Below, in pieces: positions 1 to 10,868 of a stretch of 64,000 nt of DNA; position 1 is the first letter of the stretch, and each line of letters opens with the position of its first letter. Both the position numbers and the translations under genes were made by a program. The notes beneath the pieces were generated by a model that did not search any database, was not told the DNA's origin, and was given only the letters and a program-made list of their open reading frames with translations. The stretch comes from Cryptomeria japonica (taxonomy: Eukaryota; Streptophyta; Pinopsida; Cupressales; Cupressaceae). Where the stretch lies: NCBI RefSeq assembly GCF_030272615.1, contig NC_081415.1, positions 376,913,392 to 376,977,391 of the forward strand. The letters are read 5' to 3'.

Positions 1-780
1 GATGTCCAATTGACATGATAAATTGATCACTATCAATGATTGCAATTCAAAAATGATATCGACAAGAGCTAATTGAAAATGCGAGAGAATTGGAATTGAG
101 CAAGGAAGAATGCAGAAGAAGGACACAATATCGACAAATGATAAAGTTTGAATGTGCAACATAGAAGAAATGTTAATAAGATGTGAAAACCCTAAAAGAA
201 GGTCAAGCAGACATGCTAAAGTATGATGCCGCAAGCGTTGACCATTTTTAGATGCCTACAAAAGAAACAAGTCCAATTTATATATATGTATTTTGAATTT
301 TAAAAGAGAAAGGATTGATTTTATATTGCAAAATTGCACCGAGTTTACTTTTGCACCTCAATTTTGATCTAAGATAGATATCAGGAAATCTAAAAGTTCT
401 TGACATATAAGAAACTAAGATCAATCAAAACTCATGTAATTTACCAAATTTTATGTATAAATATACCACTTATATACTTAATTATGATATAAAAACTAAC
501 ATATCAAAACGAATAAAATGAAAGAAAAATATATGAAATAGATAATACTCATCATTAAAAAAAGTTAATCATAGAAAACATCTCTTATGAAAGACCAACT
601 TCTTACAGTTTTCTTAAGTAAAAGATTTAAAAAACATAAACAAGTTTTTATGCATAAGTGATATGACTTATTATTATTATTAATTAATATAATAGAAACA
701 AAGTTAAAATTTTAAAAAAATAGAAAATAACTTAATTAATTAGGAAAAACTTTCCCTTTCCCAAAAAATAAATAAATAAA
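1..780. other. AT-rich upstream flank, no gene seen
   Basis: This stretch is strongly AT-rich with poly-A and poly-T runs and short ATTA repeats around 670-700. No reading frame resembles a known protein, and no RNA gene or repeat boundary could be recognised. It probably contains the distal promoter of the gene that starts at 1062. Confidence 0.5.
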
Positions 781-830
781 AATATATAGAGTCGATGAGT
801 CGATACTCTGCCCGGTGCCGTGTTTTTCTT
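779..830 (+). promoter_or_regulatory. candidate TATA box and transcription start region
   Basis: A TATA-like stretch (AAAATATATAGAG, about 778-790) stands roughly 275 bases before the start codon at 1062. It marks a change from AT-rich flank to more CG-containing sequence, as expected at a plant core promoter. Transcription would then start near 810-820 and give a 5' leader of about 245 bases. This is inferred from position and composition only. Confidence 0.3.
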
Positions 831-1061
831 CGTACTCCCTCATTTTTTATGAGAAAAGCGCGGCCGTTGACCCGACATACCCGCGAATCGCGATTATAAT
901 TTTGCGGACTTTTTGCCCACGTTCCATTTGACATTAATTTGGATTGCATTTCGTTTGGTTTTCCATGTCATCTCATTTCCCTCTCCTCTGCTCCAAATCT
1001 CAGAGCATCCTATTGTTTGAATTCTTTGATTTGCTTCTTTTGACCCGTAACACGTAGAAAG

Positions 1062-3723
1062 ATGCAGTTTCTTAAAGGCGAGGGCGAGGGCGAGGGCGAG
1101 GGGCAGAGCCGCAGCAGCTCTAGTAGCATGTCAAGTTGGCATCCTCGCGCAGATGGAGATGGAGATGGAGACGGACATCACTTCAATATCAATATCAATA
1201 TCAATATCGATGACAATGGCAATGACACGGCAGAGGCAGAGACAAAAGCAGGATGCACTGATTTCTCCCATGTTGGAGACGATTCGGGTAAGTCCTGTGA
1301 TCAAATGCTTTGTTTTCATGGGGTAAAGCAGGGAATTCCCATTAGTAGGAACGGGGAACAGGTGAGAGAAGAAATGAATGGGGGTTTTCCCAAGGAGTGG
1401 AGGAATGTCAGCCAAACGGAGGTGGGCGTTTTCTCAATGAAAAAGAGGAACAACTGTGAGGCATTTGGGGATGACTCGAACAATTATGACTTGGGTTCCC
1501 AATTAAAAACTAGTAGAGAATTAGATGGTAGAAACGTGATAGAGAAATTGGAGTTCGTTCCCGATAGGTTTAACACTTTGAAATCGGGTCATATTGTTGA
1601 TCTGTTTGAAGAAACGGAAATGGTGAAAAGAGATAGCTTGAGAAGTGGGCCAAGTTCAGAGAGGAAGGAAATCGATCTAGAGTTGGCGGACGGTGATTGT
1701 CCGGAAACTGCGAAGGAGATGGGGAGCGAAGAGTTGACATTGAGTTATATGTGCGATAAGTCAAAATCCTCATTCAAGGCAAATTCACAAGCTGCACTCA
1801 GAGGTAGTTTTATTGGGCCCGAGCTCAAAGATAAAGGCAAACAATCGGCTCTTTCTATGTCCAACGGTACAGAGCCTGCAGACTACAGTGGCAGGTGGCT
1901 TGAAAGGGACTTTTTACATTTGAGGACAAGTTGGGAAGAACAGAGGTCTTGTAGAATAGAAAAGGGGTTAAGCAGCAGGCATCTTCCTAGAGGAGAGCAG
2001 GCTCCCCAACTGGAATTGTGTGCAGAAGAACAAAGACAAAAGAAGCCTAAAACCGAGTGCTTTCAACTTTCTTTGGGCTTGCCAGACGTCTCAATGACTT
2101 TAGCATCACCAGACCTAAATGTGCCTCCTGCTCTACCTACTCAGACAAGAAGTATCCAATCACTGGGTCATACAAACCACACAAGGACAAGTTCATTGGG
2201 TCATACAAACCATACAAGGACAAGCTCAGATGGATTTACTACGTCTCTTGAATATTCACAGTCACATACTTTTGTTCATAATCCCAGCTGCTCTCTCACA
2301 CAAAACTCTTTGGAAAATTATGAATACTCTGTTGGTAGTCACCCAGTATCTCAAGGGAATGATCAGATATCTTATGGAAATTGGCAAACCCCAAATGTAA
2401 GTGAGCAGGTTTCTCATAGGAACCATGAATCAATAGGCCAGGCACAAGAGAGGTCAAAATCTGGAAGGGACATTTCATTGTATCAGAAAGTTTTTTTGCA
2501 GAATGGAAACACGCAAGGCCAGCAAGCCTCTCAAGGTTCTTTTGGTGGGAATGACAGGGATAGGAACTTTGTTGGAAATGAAAGGATTGGGGCCGATTCT
2601 CATTCTCAGGGCAGTTATCAAAAGGCAGTACGGCAGCAAGCAAGGACCTTGGATGGGGGTCCGGGTGAAAATGATAGCAACGAAAGGCAGTTTAGTTTCC
2701 CCAGAGAAATACCTGAACAATCTAGACGAGATGCTTGGTCTTCACCATCACGGAGTGTGAGTTCCCAAGAGACAAGGTCTACACAGCAAAAGCGAATTGA
2801 GAAAGGCATGCCAAAACCAGAAGCAAACAGAGATATTTTATTTCCAAAGAACAAGCAAGTAACAGATGGAGAACAACCTGCGATGAGAGACATTTTAACA
2901 GCTGATAGGATTATTCGTGAGATTGTTTTAGAACCAATTAATATTATGGCTCAAAAACTTCAAGAACTGCCAGACAACATCCTTGATGATGCGAGGGAGT
3001 ATTTACAAGATCTCATTGGGAATAATGAAAAGAGAGAGCATTTTGCTAATTTTCAGAAAATCCTTCAGAGAAGAAGCGACTTAACTTCAGATATGCTAAT
3101 AAAATCTCACAGGTTTCAGTTGGAGATCTTAGTTACCCTGAAAACAGGAATTAAAACATTTTTAAGGTGTAATCATATTCCAATCTCTGAGCTAGTTGAT
3201 GTCTTCCTAGATTTCAGGTGCAGAAACTTGGCCTGTAAGAGTCAATTGCCAGTGGATGACTGTGAATGTAAAGTCTGTTCTCAGAGGAGTGGGTTTTGCA
3301 GCTCATGCATGTGTCTTATTTGCTCGGAGTTTGATTGTGCATTCAATACATGTAGCTGGGTTGGCTGTGATATGTGTTTACATTGGTGTCATACTGATTG
3401 TGGTATTCGTAAATCATATATCAAACCTAGTCCCAGCTTAAAAGGAGCACCTGGGACCACTGAGATGCAGTTTCACTGCATTGCTTGTGATCATTATTCT
3501 GAGATGTTTGGGTTTGTGAAGGACGTTTTTAAGAGGTTTGCCAAGGAATGGGTAGGTGAGACTCTTGTAAAAGAGCTTGATTTTGTAAGGAGGATATTCC
3601 AAGAAAGTGAGGACCCAAGAGGAAAACAATTGCAAAGCAAGGCTGAGGAGATGCTGGTTAAACTTCAAAGTAAAAATTATGGTTCTTCAGAGGTCTGTAA
3701 TTTTCTTTTGTCATTTTTTACTG
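1062..3723 (+). CDS. OBE3: OBERON/TITANIA-like PHD-finger protein, exon 1
   Basis: This exon encodes residues 1-887 of a nuclear PHD-finger protein of the OBERON family, most like the OBE3/OBE4 (TITANIA) branch. In Arabidopsis these proteins keep meristem and root initiation genes active. Seen here: low-complexity N-terminus; an LxLxL motif (LSLGL, residues 336-340) followed by DLNVPP (351-356), both EAR-type repression motifs; a conserved helical region from about 608 to 719; then a Cys/His-rich PHD finger, about 720-809, ending in CIAC. After it comes the family stretch with KEWVGETLVKELDFVRRIF. The start is the first ATG after a plausible leader. The donor at 3724 (G/GTAAGC) matches consensus best. 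A second GT at 3817 is in the same phase and would add 31 residues. The open frame itself runs to 3914, where the tail looks intronic. Family assignment is confident; the exact orthologue is inferred. Confidence 0.88.
1077..1208 (+). repeat. three hexanucleotide repeat tracts in the coding N-terminus
   Basis: Three different 6-bp microsatellites follow one another in frame. GGCGAG repeats encode Gly-Glu (residues 6-13). GATGGA repeats encode Asp-Gly (31-38). AATATC repeats encode Asn-Ile (42-49). Each keeps the frame because the unit is two codons. Such tracts change length readily, so the N-terminus is probably variable between individuals. Confidence 0.9.
2160..2225 (+). repeat. 33-bp in-frame tandem duplication in exon 1
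   Basis: Two adjacent 33-bp copies differ at only a few bases and encode the same 11 residues twice (SLGHTNHTRTS), from residue 367. The duplication lies just after the EAR-type motifs in a region without a recognised domain. Confidence 0.9.
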
Positions 3724-3916
3724 GTAAGCTTCTTAAGCCTTCTCCCAAGCTTTTGAATTGCTGCTCCGATTTTATTTCAAGGCATCTAGAAGCAGTAGGA
3801 AAAAATGACGATCAAAGTAAAAGATTGTTTTTTTTTTCTCCTTCCGGTTTATTTGATGAAAACTATGTTATGTTCTTGAACCTGCTGTTGTTGCTGGAAA
3901 AAATATGCACATAAAA

Positions 3917-6900
3917 TCTTAAAATTTGAATTCTGAGCTTAAATTCTGAAACAAAATCTAAAATTCAGTTATTTTTATTTTTCTTTTTAGGACTGAAGTC
4001 AGAAATTTCTTAAAAAGGATCTATAGTAGATGAAGAACTCCAAAATCCAAAATGGGAACCTGAATGGCACTTCATTGTAATCTGAATAGCATTTTGATTT
4101 ATTATTTCTGGACGGTACATATGATAAACAAAGAAATATTCCTACAAAGGCACGAATGGCAAGCTCATGCAGAGTATCCTATAAAGACAGCATGTGCACT
4201 GCGTTTGGCCAAGTACTGTTCATTCACCAACTATTCATGTCCAACCATTCCAAGATATCCAATAGATCCCCTTCCTCTAAGGCATAAGGACTTTTTGAAT
4301 AAGTTGTTTCCTTTGCATCCAGGATAATGTATGCTTCAAACACCCTTATTATGGCAAGATCCTCTGCAATTCCTGATGATGAATGTATTGCATTGCTATT
4401 TATTAATATTTGTAACTCTATATGATACTTATGATTTTTTGTAACTCAAAACTCTTTACTCTGTGTAACTATAACAAAATAACTTAAAAACTCCTATAAG
4501 AAGATAATTTGTAACTCCTTTCTTATGATGTCTACAGCAAGATTCTTTCTTATTCCTATGACTTGCATGTTGGAATGCTCTATATAATACAAGCAAAAAT
4601 TAAAGTCTATTTTCACCCTAAATATATCTAAGATGACAATAAAATGCTTTTGAAACAAAAATGGGCATATATAATAAGAATAAAATTTAAACCACCAAGT
4701 CCAAACAGTCACAATGTAATGGTAAAGAGGGGAAAACTCTTTGAGATTAATCTAGTTTCTAATTCCTATTATGCAATAAGTTAACCCATATTTTGGAGGA
4801 TATTTCATAGAGGTTGCAGATAGCCATATGAATGTTTGGGGTGCTTGGAGACCGGGGTGAAACGTTCCTGTATAGTCCTCCAGAAAAGCAGAAAATGGGA
4901 TGTCCAGAGGCACCCACTGAATTTGAGCAATGTTACCCTTTTTATGAAAGTCCAAGGGGACATCAGGCAGTTCAGAAAACAGAAAAAAAACAAAAAACCA
5001 ATGTCATTGAGAACAAGACCTTTAGCGGGGTTTGCCTTATAGTAGAATTCCTAAATTATGTGTGTTTTTGGTTCTTTAAAATACAACAAATGGAGATCTA
5101 TCTTAATTAGCTGCAAAACCATCTGTCTTGCTCTTGCATTCACACTATATTTTTATTTTTTGCTTGCCCTCCTTGCTTAAGTGTTTGTTTATAGCATGTC
5201 TTCTGTGTTGGGACTAAATCACTATTTTAAGGAAGGGTAGTAACAAGTTTCAGAAATTGGCAGTTAATGCATCTGACAAGTGGGTGATTGATAATTGAGT
5301 GTTTGATTACATTATTTTTATGTTTTAATATGTATTGTAATTTATAAATTTAAATATAAAATTTTAAATGTAAGTTTAATAGCTGCCTTTGTTCTCCCCT
5401 TGCTGTCTTTAAAATCCAGATTTTATGTGCCATCCCCAAAACTACATCCCCTTGCTCCATTGTTCTCAAAACTTGGAGAAACGTTGGTTGCATAGTTTTT
5501 AAATATCAACAACCAAGGTTGTGATGAATTGAAACTAGTGTACATTTAACCTAAGGAAAAAACCATAAAATTTAGTCCTTAAATATCTACATTTGTAGAA
5601 ACATATTAATATAGACACTAGATGCATTTCAAGGGGGATATCATCTTGTTATTTGTTGTTATCAATATAGGAGACAATTATCACAGTCCGAGATTTTATT
5701 CACATTAAATTTGATGAATGCGTTCCACATATTGATATAGTAGTCAAAGTGATACAACATGCTTTATTTAAGAGTTTTCTTATTTTGTAAAGTCATTAAT
5801 TTCCTCGTAAACATTATTGATTTATTCGCTATTAGTAGAAAGAGATTGAAACCCTTTTAACAAATGACACTTATCCATTGTTTACAACCTATCTCAATGT
5901 TATTTGTCATATTAGTACAAAACTCAGTTGTATTTTATTCTTCTGATATGTAATAAGGAAGAATGTTAAGGTTTGATATTTATAATAATTAGCAAAGGTT
6001 AGGTATATTTTAGTGAGTGATAGGAATTACGCAACATCTAATTTGTGTCATATTTCAAAAATAATAGTTCAAAGGTTCTATATGATAGATTCAAAGTTAC
6101 ACATGCAGAGCCATATTCAGTCATCAAGATATTCATTCATTGTGAATAACTCCACAAACTAGTCTGAAAATTAGAATTTCACATTCATCTTGCCAGTGGC
6201 AACAAGGCAGCTCATTTAAATAAAAAGTGTCACAGAGACAATTTTCCACATGAAAGAACGCTTAAAATCAAAATATTTCAAAACAGTATCCCTGTAAGAA
6301 ACACACATAACAAAGAGGGACTCAGTGCAGGCAGGCAAAATGCAATCTCAGGATAACAGCACATGCATCTGCAGCCTCAATTTTAGACAAGTAATCACAA
6401 TTTACAGCCTTCTTAAAGTTAGTTCTAAGATCATAGCCATATGTTGATTTGAAAAGTTCAAAGCAATCTCTTAGATATACTGAATAAACCACAAGAAACT
6501 TGTTCAAAATTTCTTTTATCACAGCTGACTACCATACAAAAAGTCAGTTCTACCTCTAGTTCACAGAATCATAATCCTTGATGTAAGAACATCCTAGGGG
6601 TTGAGCAATATTGCATCATTGAATAAGAATATGCACTGTTTTGGTTAGTCTGCACAGTGGATTAATAGGAGTCTTTTGGTTTGAAATGCGCATTGTGCGT
6701 TTTGGTGCACAGTTTTGGTTGTGTGTGTTTAGAAGCTTGCTGCTTGAGTAATCTACAACGTTACTGTGAAAGCCATTGGTTGCGACTTCCACACGGGGCA
6801 TAAAGGCTGAAGCGGGCTTTTGCCTTTGTAAATATAGAGTGAACTCTCATGGAACTGGACAGAATGGATTGTGTCATCAAGGTGTTGTGTGTTAGTGCAC

Positions 6901-7310
6901 AAGCTTAGGGAAGCCATATAGATCTAGTTACACATTGGAGGTTGGATATATTGAAAAGCTATTCATTGGCTGATATAGAGAAAATGACAAGCACTCTTTT
7001 CTTGATAAGTCAGATTCTCTAGAATGGTTATAAGTATTTGAATGTCATTCTGAAGTGTACAGAAACATGAAGGAATTTGAAGAATCACAGGATGGAAGCA
7101 AAATGTCAAGTTTCTTGAAGCTTTGATTACATATGTGTGGTGTGGGAAGGACCTTTCAATTCCCACATTTGTGGGAAAATTCCTTTTGTAGAGGTTACTG
7201 AAGTTGGGCTGAAGTCTTAAGCCAAGTGCAAGAAACTGAACTGCTCCGAATGCATTGTTGGAGTTGGAGCTCGGGGCGAGAATGTAGTGATTCATAGGCA
7301 TGGTTAGTCG
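3917..7310. other. intronic DNA without a recognisable gene
   Basis: This is AT-rich intronic sequence with only short open frames that resemble nothing known. No LTR ends, primer-binding site, tRNA or strong hairpin was found. Part of it is presumably decayed repeat DNA. Confidence 0.45.
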
Positions 7311-7561
7311 TGTAAAAGGGTTTAGATTGTATCATAGAAAGTCTTTGTGAGTAGGCTGAATATTCATTGGGATAGGTAGCATATGTTGGCTAGGTTCCTT
7401 ACAATTTTGGAGTGGCCCATAAGATGTGTAAATCTTTTGCAAACAATAGAGAGTATTTTCTTGATTGTTCATTGTTCTTCCTTGTTCTTGTGCTTTCACT
7501 ATGTAAGTTTGAGCAACTATTAGCCAATTGCTTATTTGACCTGCTTGCAGTCTGTGTCAAA
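7311..7561 (+). repeat. LTR-like repeat, left copy
   Basis: The segment starting TGTAAAAGGG recurs in diverged form from 8835 (TGTAAAGGGC), and its right part recurs at about 10318-10470. Shared stretches include the TTAGATTGTAT region, ATATTCATTGGG, the Tgttcttcctt region and the final part ending near CTGCTTGCAG. It is followed at 7562 by TGGCACCAGAATAGG, a possible primer-binding site. It flanks a gag-like remnant and is read as the left LTR of an old element. Confidence 0.55.
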
Positions 7562-8214
7562 TGGCACCAGAATAGGAGTCGGTTCCTGTGAGTGAGAGTT
7601 GTGCTGGCTCCATAACATAGTGCATCTGTGCATGTTTCACATTACAAGTGGTCTAGAAGGGATAATGGTCCATAAAAGAAGAAGAGGATCAGGAAAGAAT
7701 AGAGTGGGAATAGTTCTTCACATTGTAGACCTTGCCAGGATGTTGAGATCTCTTTAGTCAAGGTTTAATGTCATGAAGACTATGCAGAGTGGAGTAGTTG
7801 TGACAGAGAATGTTAATGAGGACTAGAGAGAAGATATGGTTGGCACCAAACAAATAGACCTTGACTTTGAAGAGGAAGTCACTACAAAAGATAGGCTGGC
7901 AAGAGTCATCTGAAGTCTGGATACAAACCAAGGTTTGATCTCCCAAACTTCTAAGGTAGCCTAAATTTAGAAGAATTATAGATATGACAACCCGAGTTGG
8001 AGAAATATTACGAGTTTGAATCAATCGAGGACCCCTGAAGCATCAAGTATCGAGCACAAGGTTGAAGGGACATATTGCATTATGGTACTATGTGCAAAGT
8101 GAACACATCTAAGAAATACAAGAAAGTGATTGTAGACTGGAATTGCATGGTCAGGAAACCCAAGGGTAAGTTCGTGCTGTTATACTGTACAATGGACCTT
8201 TTCAAGAAGGTCCA

Positions 8215-8640
8215 AAATTTTTGCTATGAACCATCATAAAAGAATATAGAGAGGAATTTAATAGACTTAGCAGACAGGTTTTTTTCATGGAAAAAATGAG
8301 AAGTTTCTAGATATGTCAATGAGTTGCACATTTCAATTCAAGATGAAATATGTTTCCTTAAAAGTTAATTTACATTTTGTAGAAGAGGCCTATCGAATAG
8401 TGTTAAGAGTAAGGAAATCTTGTAGACAACTCTGGCAAGAGCAAAGGGCAAAGGAATAAATTGGAAGACACATGTACATGTAGAAAGAAGTTTTGGAAAC
8501 AAGTTTTGCACAGAGCTGAATTGGTGAGTATATTTCAAGTTGTAGAGGAAGAGGGGGCTGTAGAGGAGGTGGCTTCAAAGGGATCTACTATAGATGTGGA
8601 TAGGTAGGTTATAGAGCATATGATTGTCTAAAAGTCAATC
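8215..8640 (+). pseudogene. Ty3/gypsy-like gag remnant
   Basis: This is a decayed gag (capsid/nucleocapsid polyprotein of an LTR retrotransposon). In one frame it shows YVNELHISIQDEI. After a frameshift it shows FVEEAYRIVLRV, which resembles the end of the retrotransposon gag domain of plant gypsy elements. A Gly/Arg-rich stretch then leads to a zinc-knuckle relic, YYRCG(stop)VGYRAYDC. In that relic the first Cys and the His of the CCHC pattern both read Tyr, as single transitions would produce. Several stops are present, so it cannot make protein. It lies between LTR-like copies at 7311 and 8835. No pol follows, so the element is truncated. Confidence 0.55.
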
Positions 8641-8834
8641 AAGAGCAACAATGTTTGGAAAAGTGAGTACATGTCTTATAGGATGCAAGCTAAAGTGTTA
8701 GATCTCTTGAATTTTTAGTTATAGATGTGTTGTGTGACAATGACCTTAAAGTTTCCACATTTGTTGTGCAAGAAGTTGAAGTGCTGTAGATAAATTGCTA
8801 GAGTTAAAGTGTGGTTCACAAGCATAGTTGGGCT

Positions 8835-10470
8835 TGTAAAGGGCTTAGATTGTATTGCAGAGCTTTTGCAAGTAGCCTAAATATTCATTGGGCTAGGTAG
8901 TTTAGGCTGTCATGTCCCCTTTTATGGATTGAAATAATTAATAATTTTATTTAAAGCTGGGCTGACAATTTCTAATTTTAAGGGGAACTTAATAATATTA
9001 TTTTAATTAAAATAAAAGGTGTTTGTAAACATTAGTACAAAATAAAAGTCTTTTAAATACTGAAAATGAAAACAATTCGAAAAGGTCTATTGAGGAGGCA
9101 CTATATTCGTTTGATTTCATTCAGGTTAAATTTTGCATCCAATATTCAGATTTGAGCAGTTTGTTCAATCTAGGGCATCCAAGGATGAAAACCTGTGGTT
9201 TGTTTGGGGTTTGAGAGGATGAAAATGCTCTTGAACTCCACATTTTGGATCAAGGATGAAGACTCTTGTTCCAATTTTGGGTGATTGTTTATGGGAATCA
9301 CAATTGCGCTGATTTCTGAAGGATTTGCAGTTTGCTACAGTGCTGCTACTCTTTTTTGCAAACAAATATCATCATTTCATCATGGCATCTTTGAAGGTTG
9401 TAAATATTAAGTTTCAATTTTCTGGTGGATTTTGGACATCACTAGGAGCTGAATCTGAGTTACCTTGCCTGAGTGCCACATTGAGGAAGTAAAATTCACA
9501 CATTTAGGGCACTTTATCAGTCGAACCAGCTGATGCATTCATCTCTCGGTCATCACTTAATGTGTCAAGGGTGATCACATCTGTTGAAGGAGGAAATTGA
9601 GAACTTGTCTATTGTTTGCAGCATCCATGACATGCTTGTTACACCATAATCTGCCCAGTAGGCAGGGATATGAGTACTTATGGGAGTGGTTGTACCATAT
9701 TCTGTCCAGATCACAGGAATACCAGCAAATGTTGAAGTGGCTTTTTCATTTCTACCTAGATCACAGGTTAGCAGCTGCTGTAGCAATCGTCTAAGGTGCT
9801 GCCTTGGATTCCAAGCATATCAACTGTGATCCTTAGTAGCTCATCAAATAAAATGTAAGTTTCTAGATTATGCTTTATAGAAAATAAAAGGGTTGTCACC
9901 TCTGTGGCTGTCATATAACATTGTTTTTCGATATGTTAAATATGTCAATAATGAATACCATGATATGAGGATATTCCAAATGGTTATATTTACTGTAGTC
10001 ATTTTTTATTTCCTATTACTCACAAGCTGGGCCGTGGAATTGAGTTTATATTGATGTTCTTGATCATTGAAACATTTCAGCTCCGAGATTATATTGCACC
10101 CCAGGGTTTATACCCAGACACACAAACATTTATAATTGTTAAAATTTGTTTCAGATTCATCATCTGAAATGATATTTCAATATTTGAAGGTTTGATCAAA
10201 GCATTTATAGCTATTTGTTTTCAACTTCAATCTGCTGTTCCACTTTATTTTGGTTGTCAAAATTCAGGAAATACAAAATAAAGTAAATAAATCAAAATCC
10301 AAAAAGGAAACATTTCATGGGCTGACTGGTGCAAATCTTTTACATATAAAATAGATTGTGTATTTTTCTGATTCTTTTTTGTTCTTCCTTTTTTGTCTGT
10401 GCTTTTGTTGTGTGACTGTAGGCAACTGTTAGCCACTTGTTCAGTTGATCTACTTGCAGCTTGTTTTAAA
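8835..10470 (+). repeat. right LTR-like copy, split by a later insertion
   Basis: The left part (8835-8907) matches the start of the LTR at 7311. The right part (about 10318-10470) matches its end, including GCAAATCTTTT, the TTGTTCTTCC region and the AGCCACTTGTTCAG-type end. About 1.4 kb of unrelated DNA lies between. This is the pattern of an insertion into an existing LTR. Confidence 0.55.
8908..10317 (+). mobile_element. insertion with gypsy-type LTR start (TGTCATGTCCCC)
   Basis: The insert that splits the LTR begins TGTCATGTCCCC, a start seen on many plant Ty3/gypsy LTRs and similar to starts at 31003 and 44978 in this window. It has no coding capacity. It may be a solo LTR or a truncated element. 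The right boundary and target duplication could not be fixed; GGC bases at both sides are suggestive only. Confidence 0.45.
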
Positions 10471-10730
10471 CCCCATTTATCCTAACCATAAGAATGGCTA
10501 TTGAATCTAATCATGACCCTAATGGGTTTATGATATTGACAAAGTAATCCTTTTGCTTTGCATGCGTTCTTCCTTTTCACAACTGGAGGATCAAGCATGG
10601 AACTAGGGCAGACATACAAGTTCTTGCACACACACACACACTCACACTAAACAACAAGTGTAATATTGTACCAGTTTGCATACATTATAATCAATTGTGG
10701 CTCATATCGGCGATGGTCACTGTATATTTG

Positions 10731-10868
10731 TAATGGATATAGTTCAGAGCTATCAGATTTCCATAATCCATTCAATTAATGTATACAATTTCTGGATTTC
10801 TGGATTTAATGGTTAAAACATTTATACACAATCCAATCCAGAAATTGTATACATTAATGGATATAGTT
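10731..10868. repeat. 24-bp perfect inverted repeat flanked by 14-bp direct repeats
   Basis: Bases 10775-10798 and 10835-10858 are perfect reverse complements (24 bp) around a 36-bp spacer. The unit is bounded by identical 14-bp direct repeats TAATGGATATAGTT at 10731-10744 and 10855-10868. This is the layout of a small foldback or MITE-like insertion, or of a local inversion-duplication. Transcribed as part of the intron it would form a strong hairpin. Confidence 0.8.

Noticed and set aside
2296-2893. Minus-strand frames inside exon 1
   Set aside because: They are antisense shadows of the OBERON-like coding sequence, with no features of their own.
3724-3914. Coding end of the OBERON-like gene inside the first open frame
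   Set aside because: The tail after the donor lacks family similarity and ends in T-rich hydrophobic codons. The coiled-coil exon exists in matching phase at 52931.
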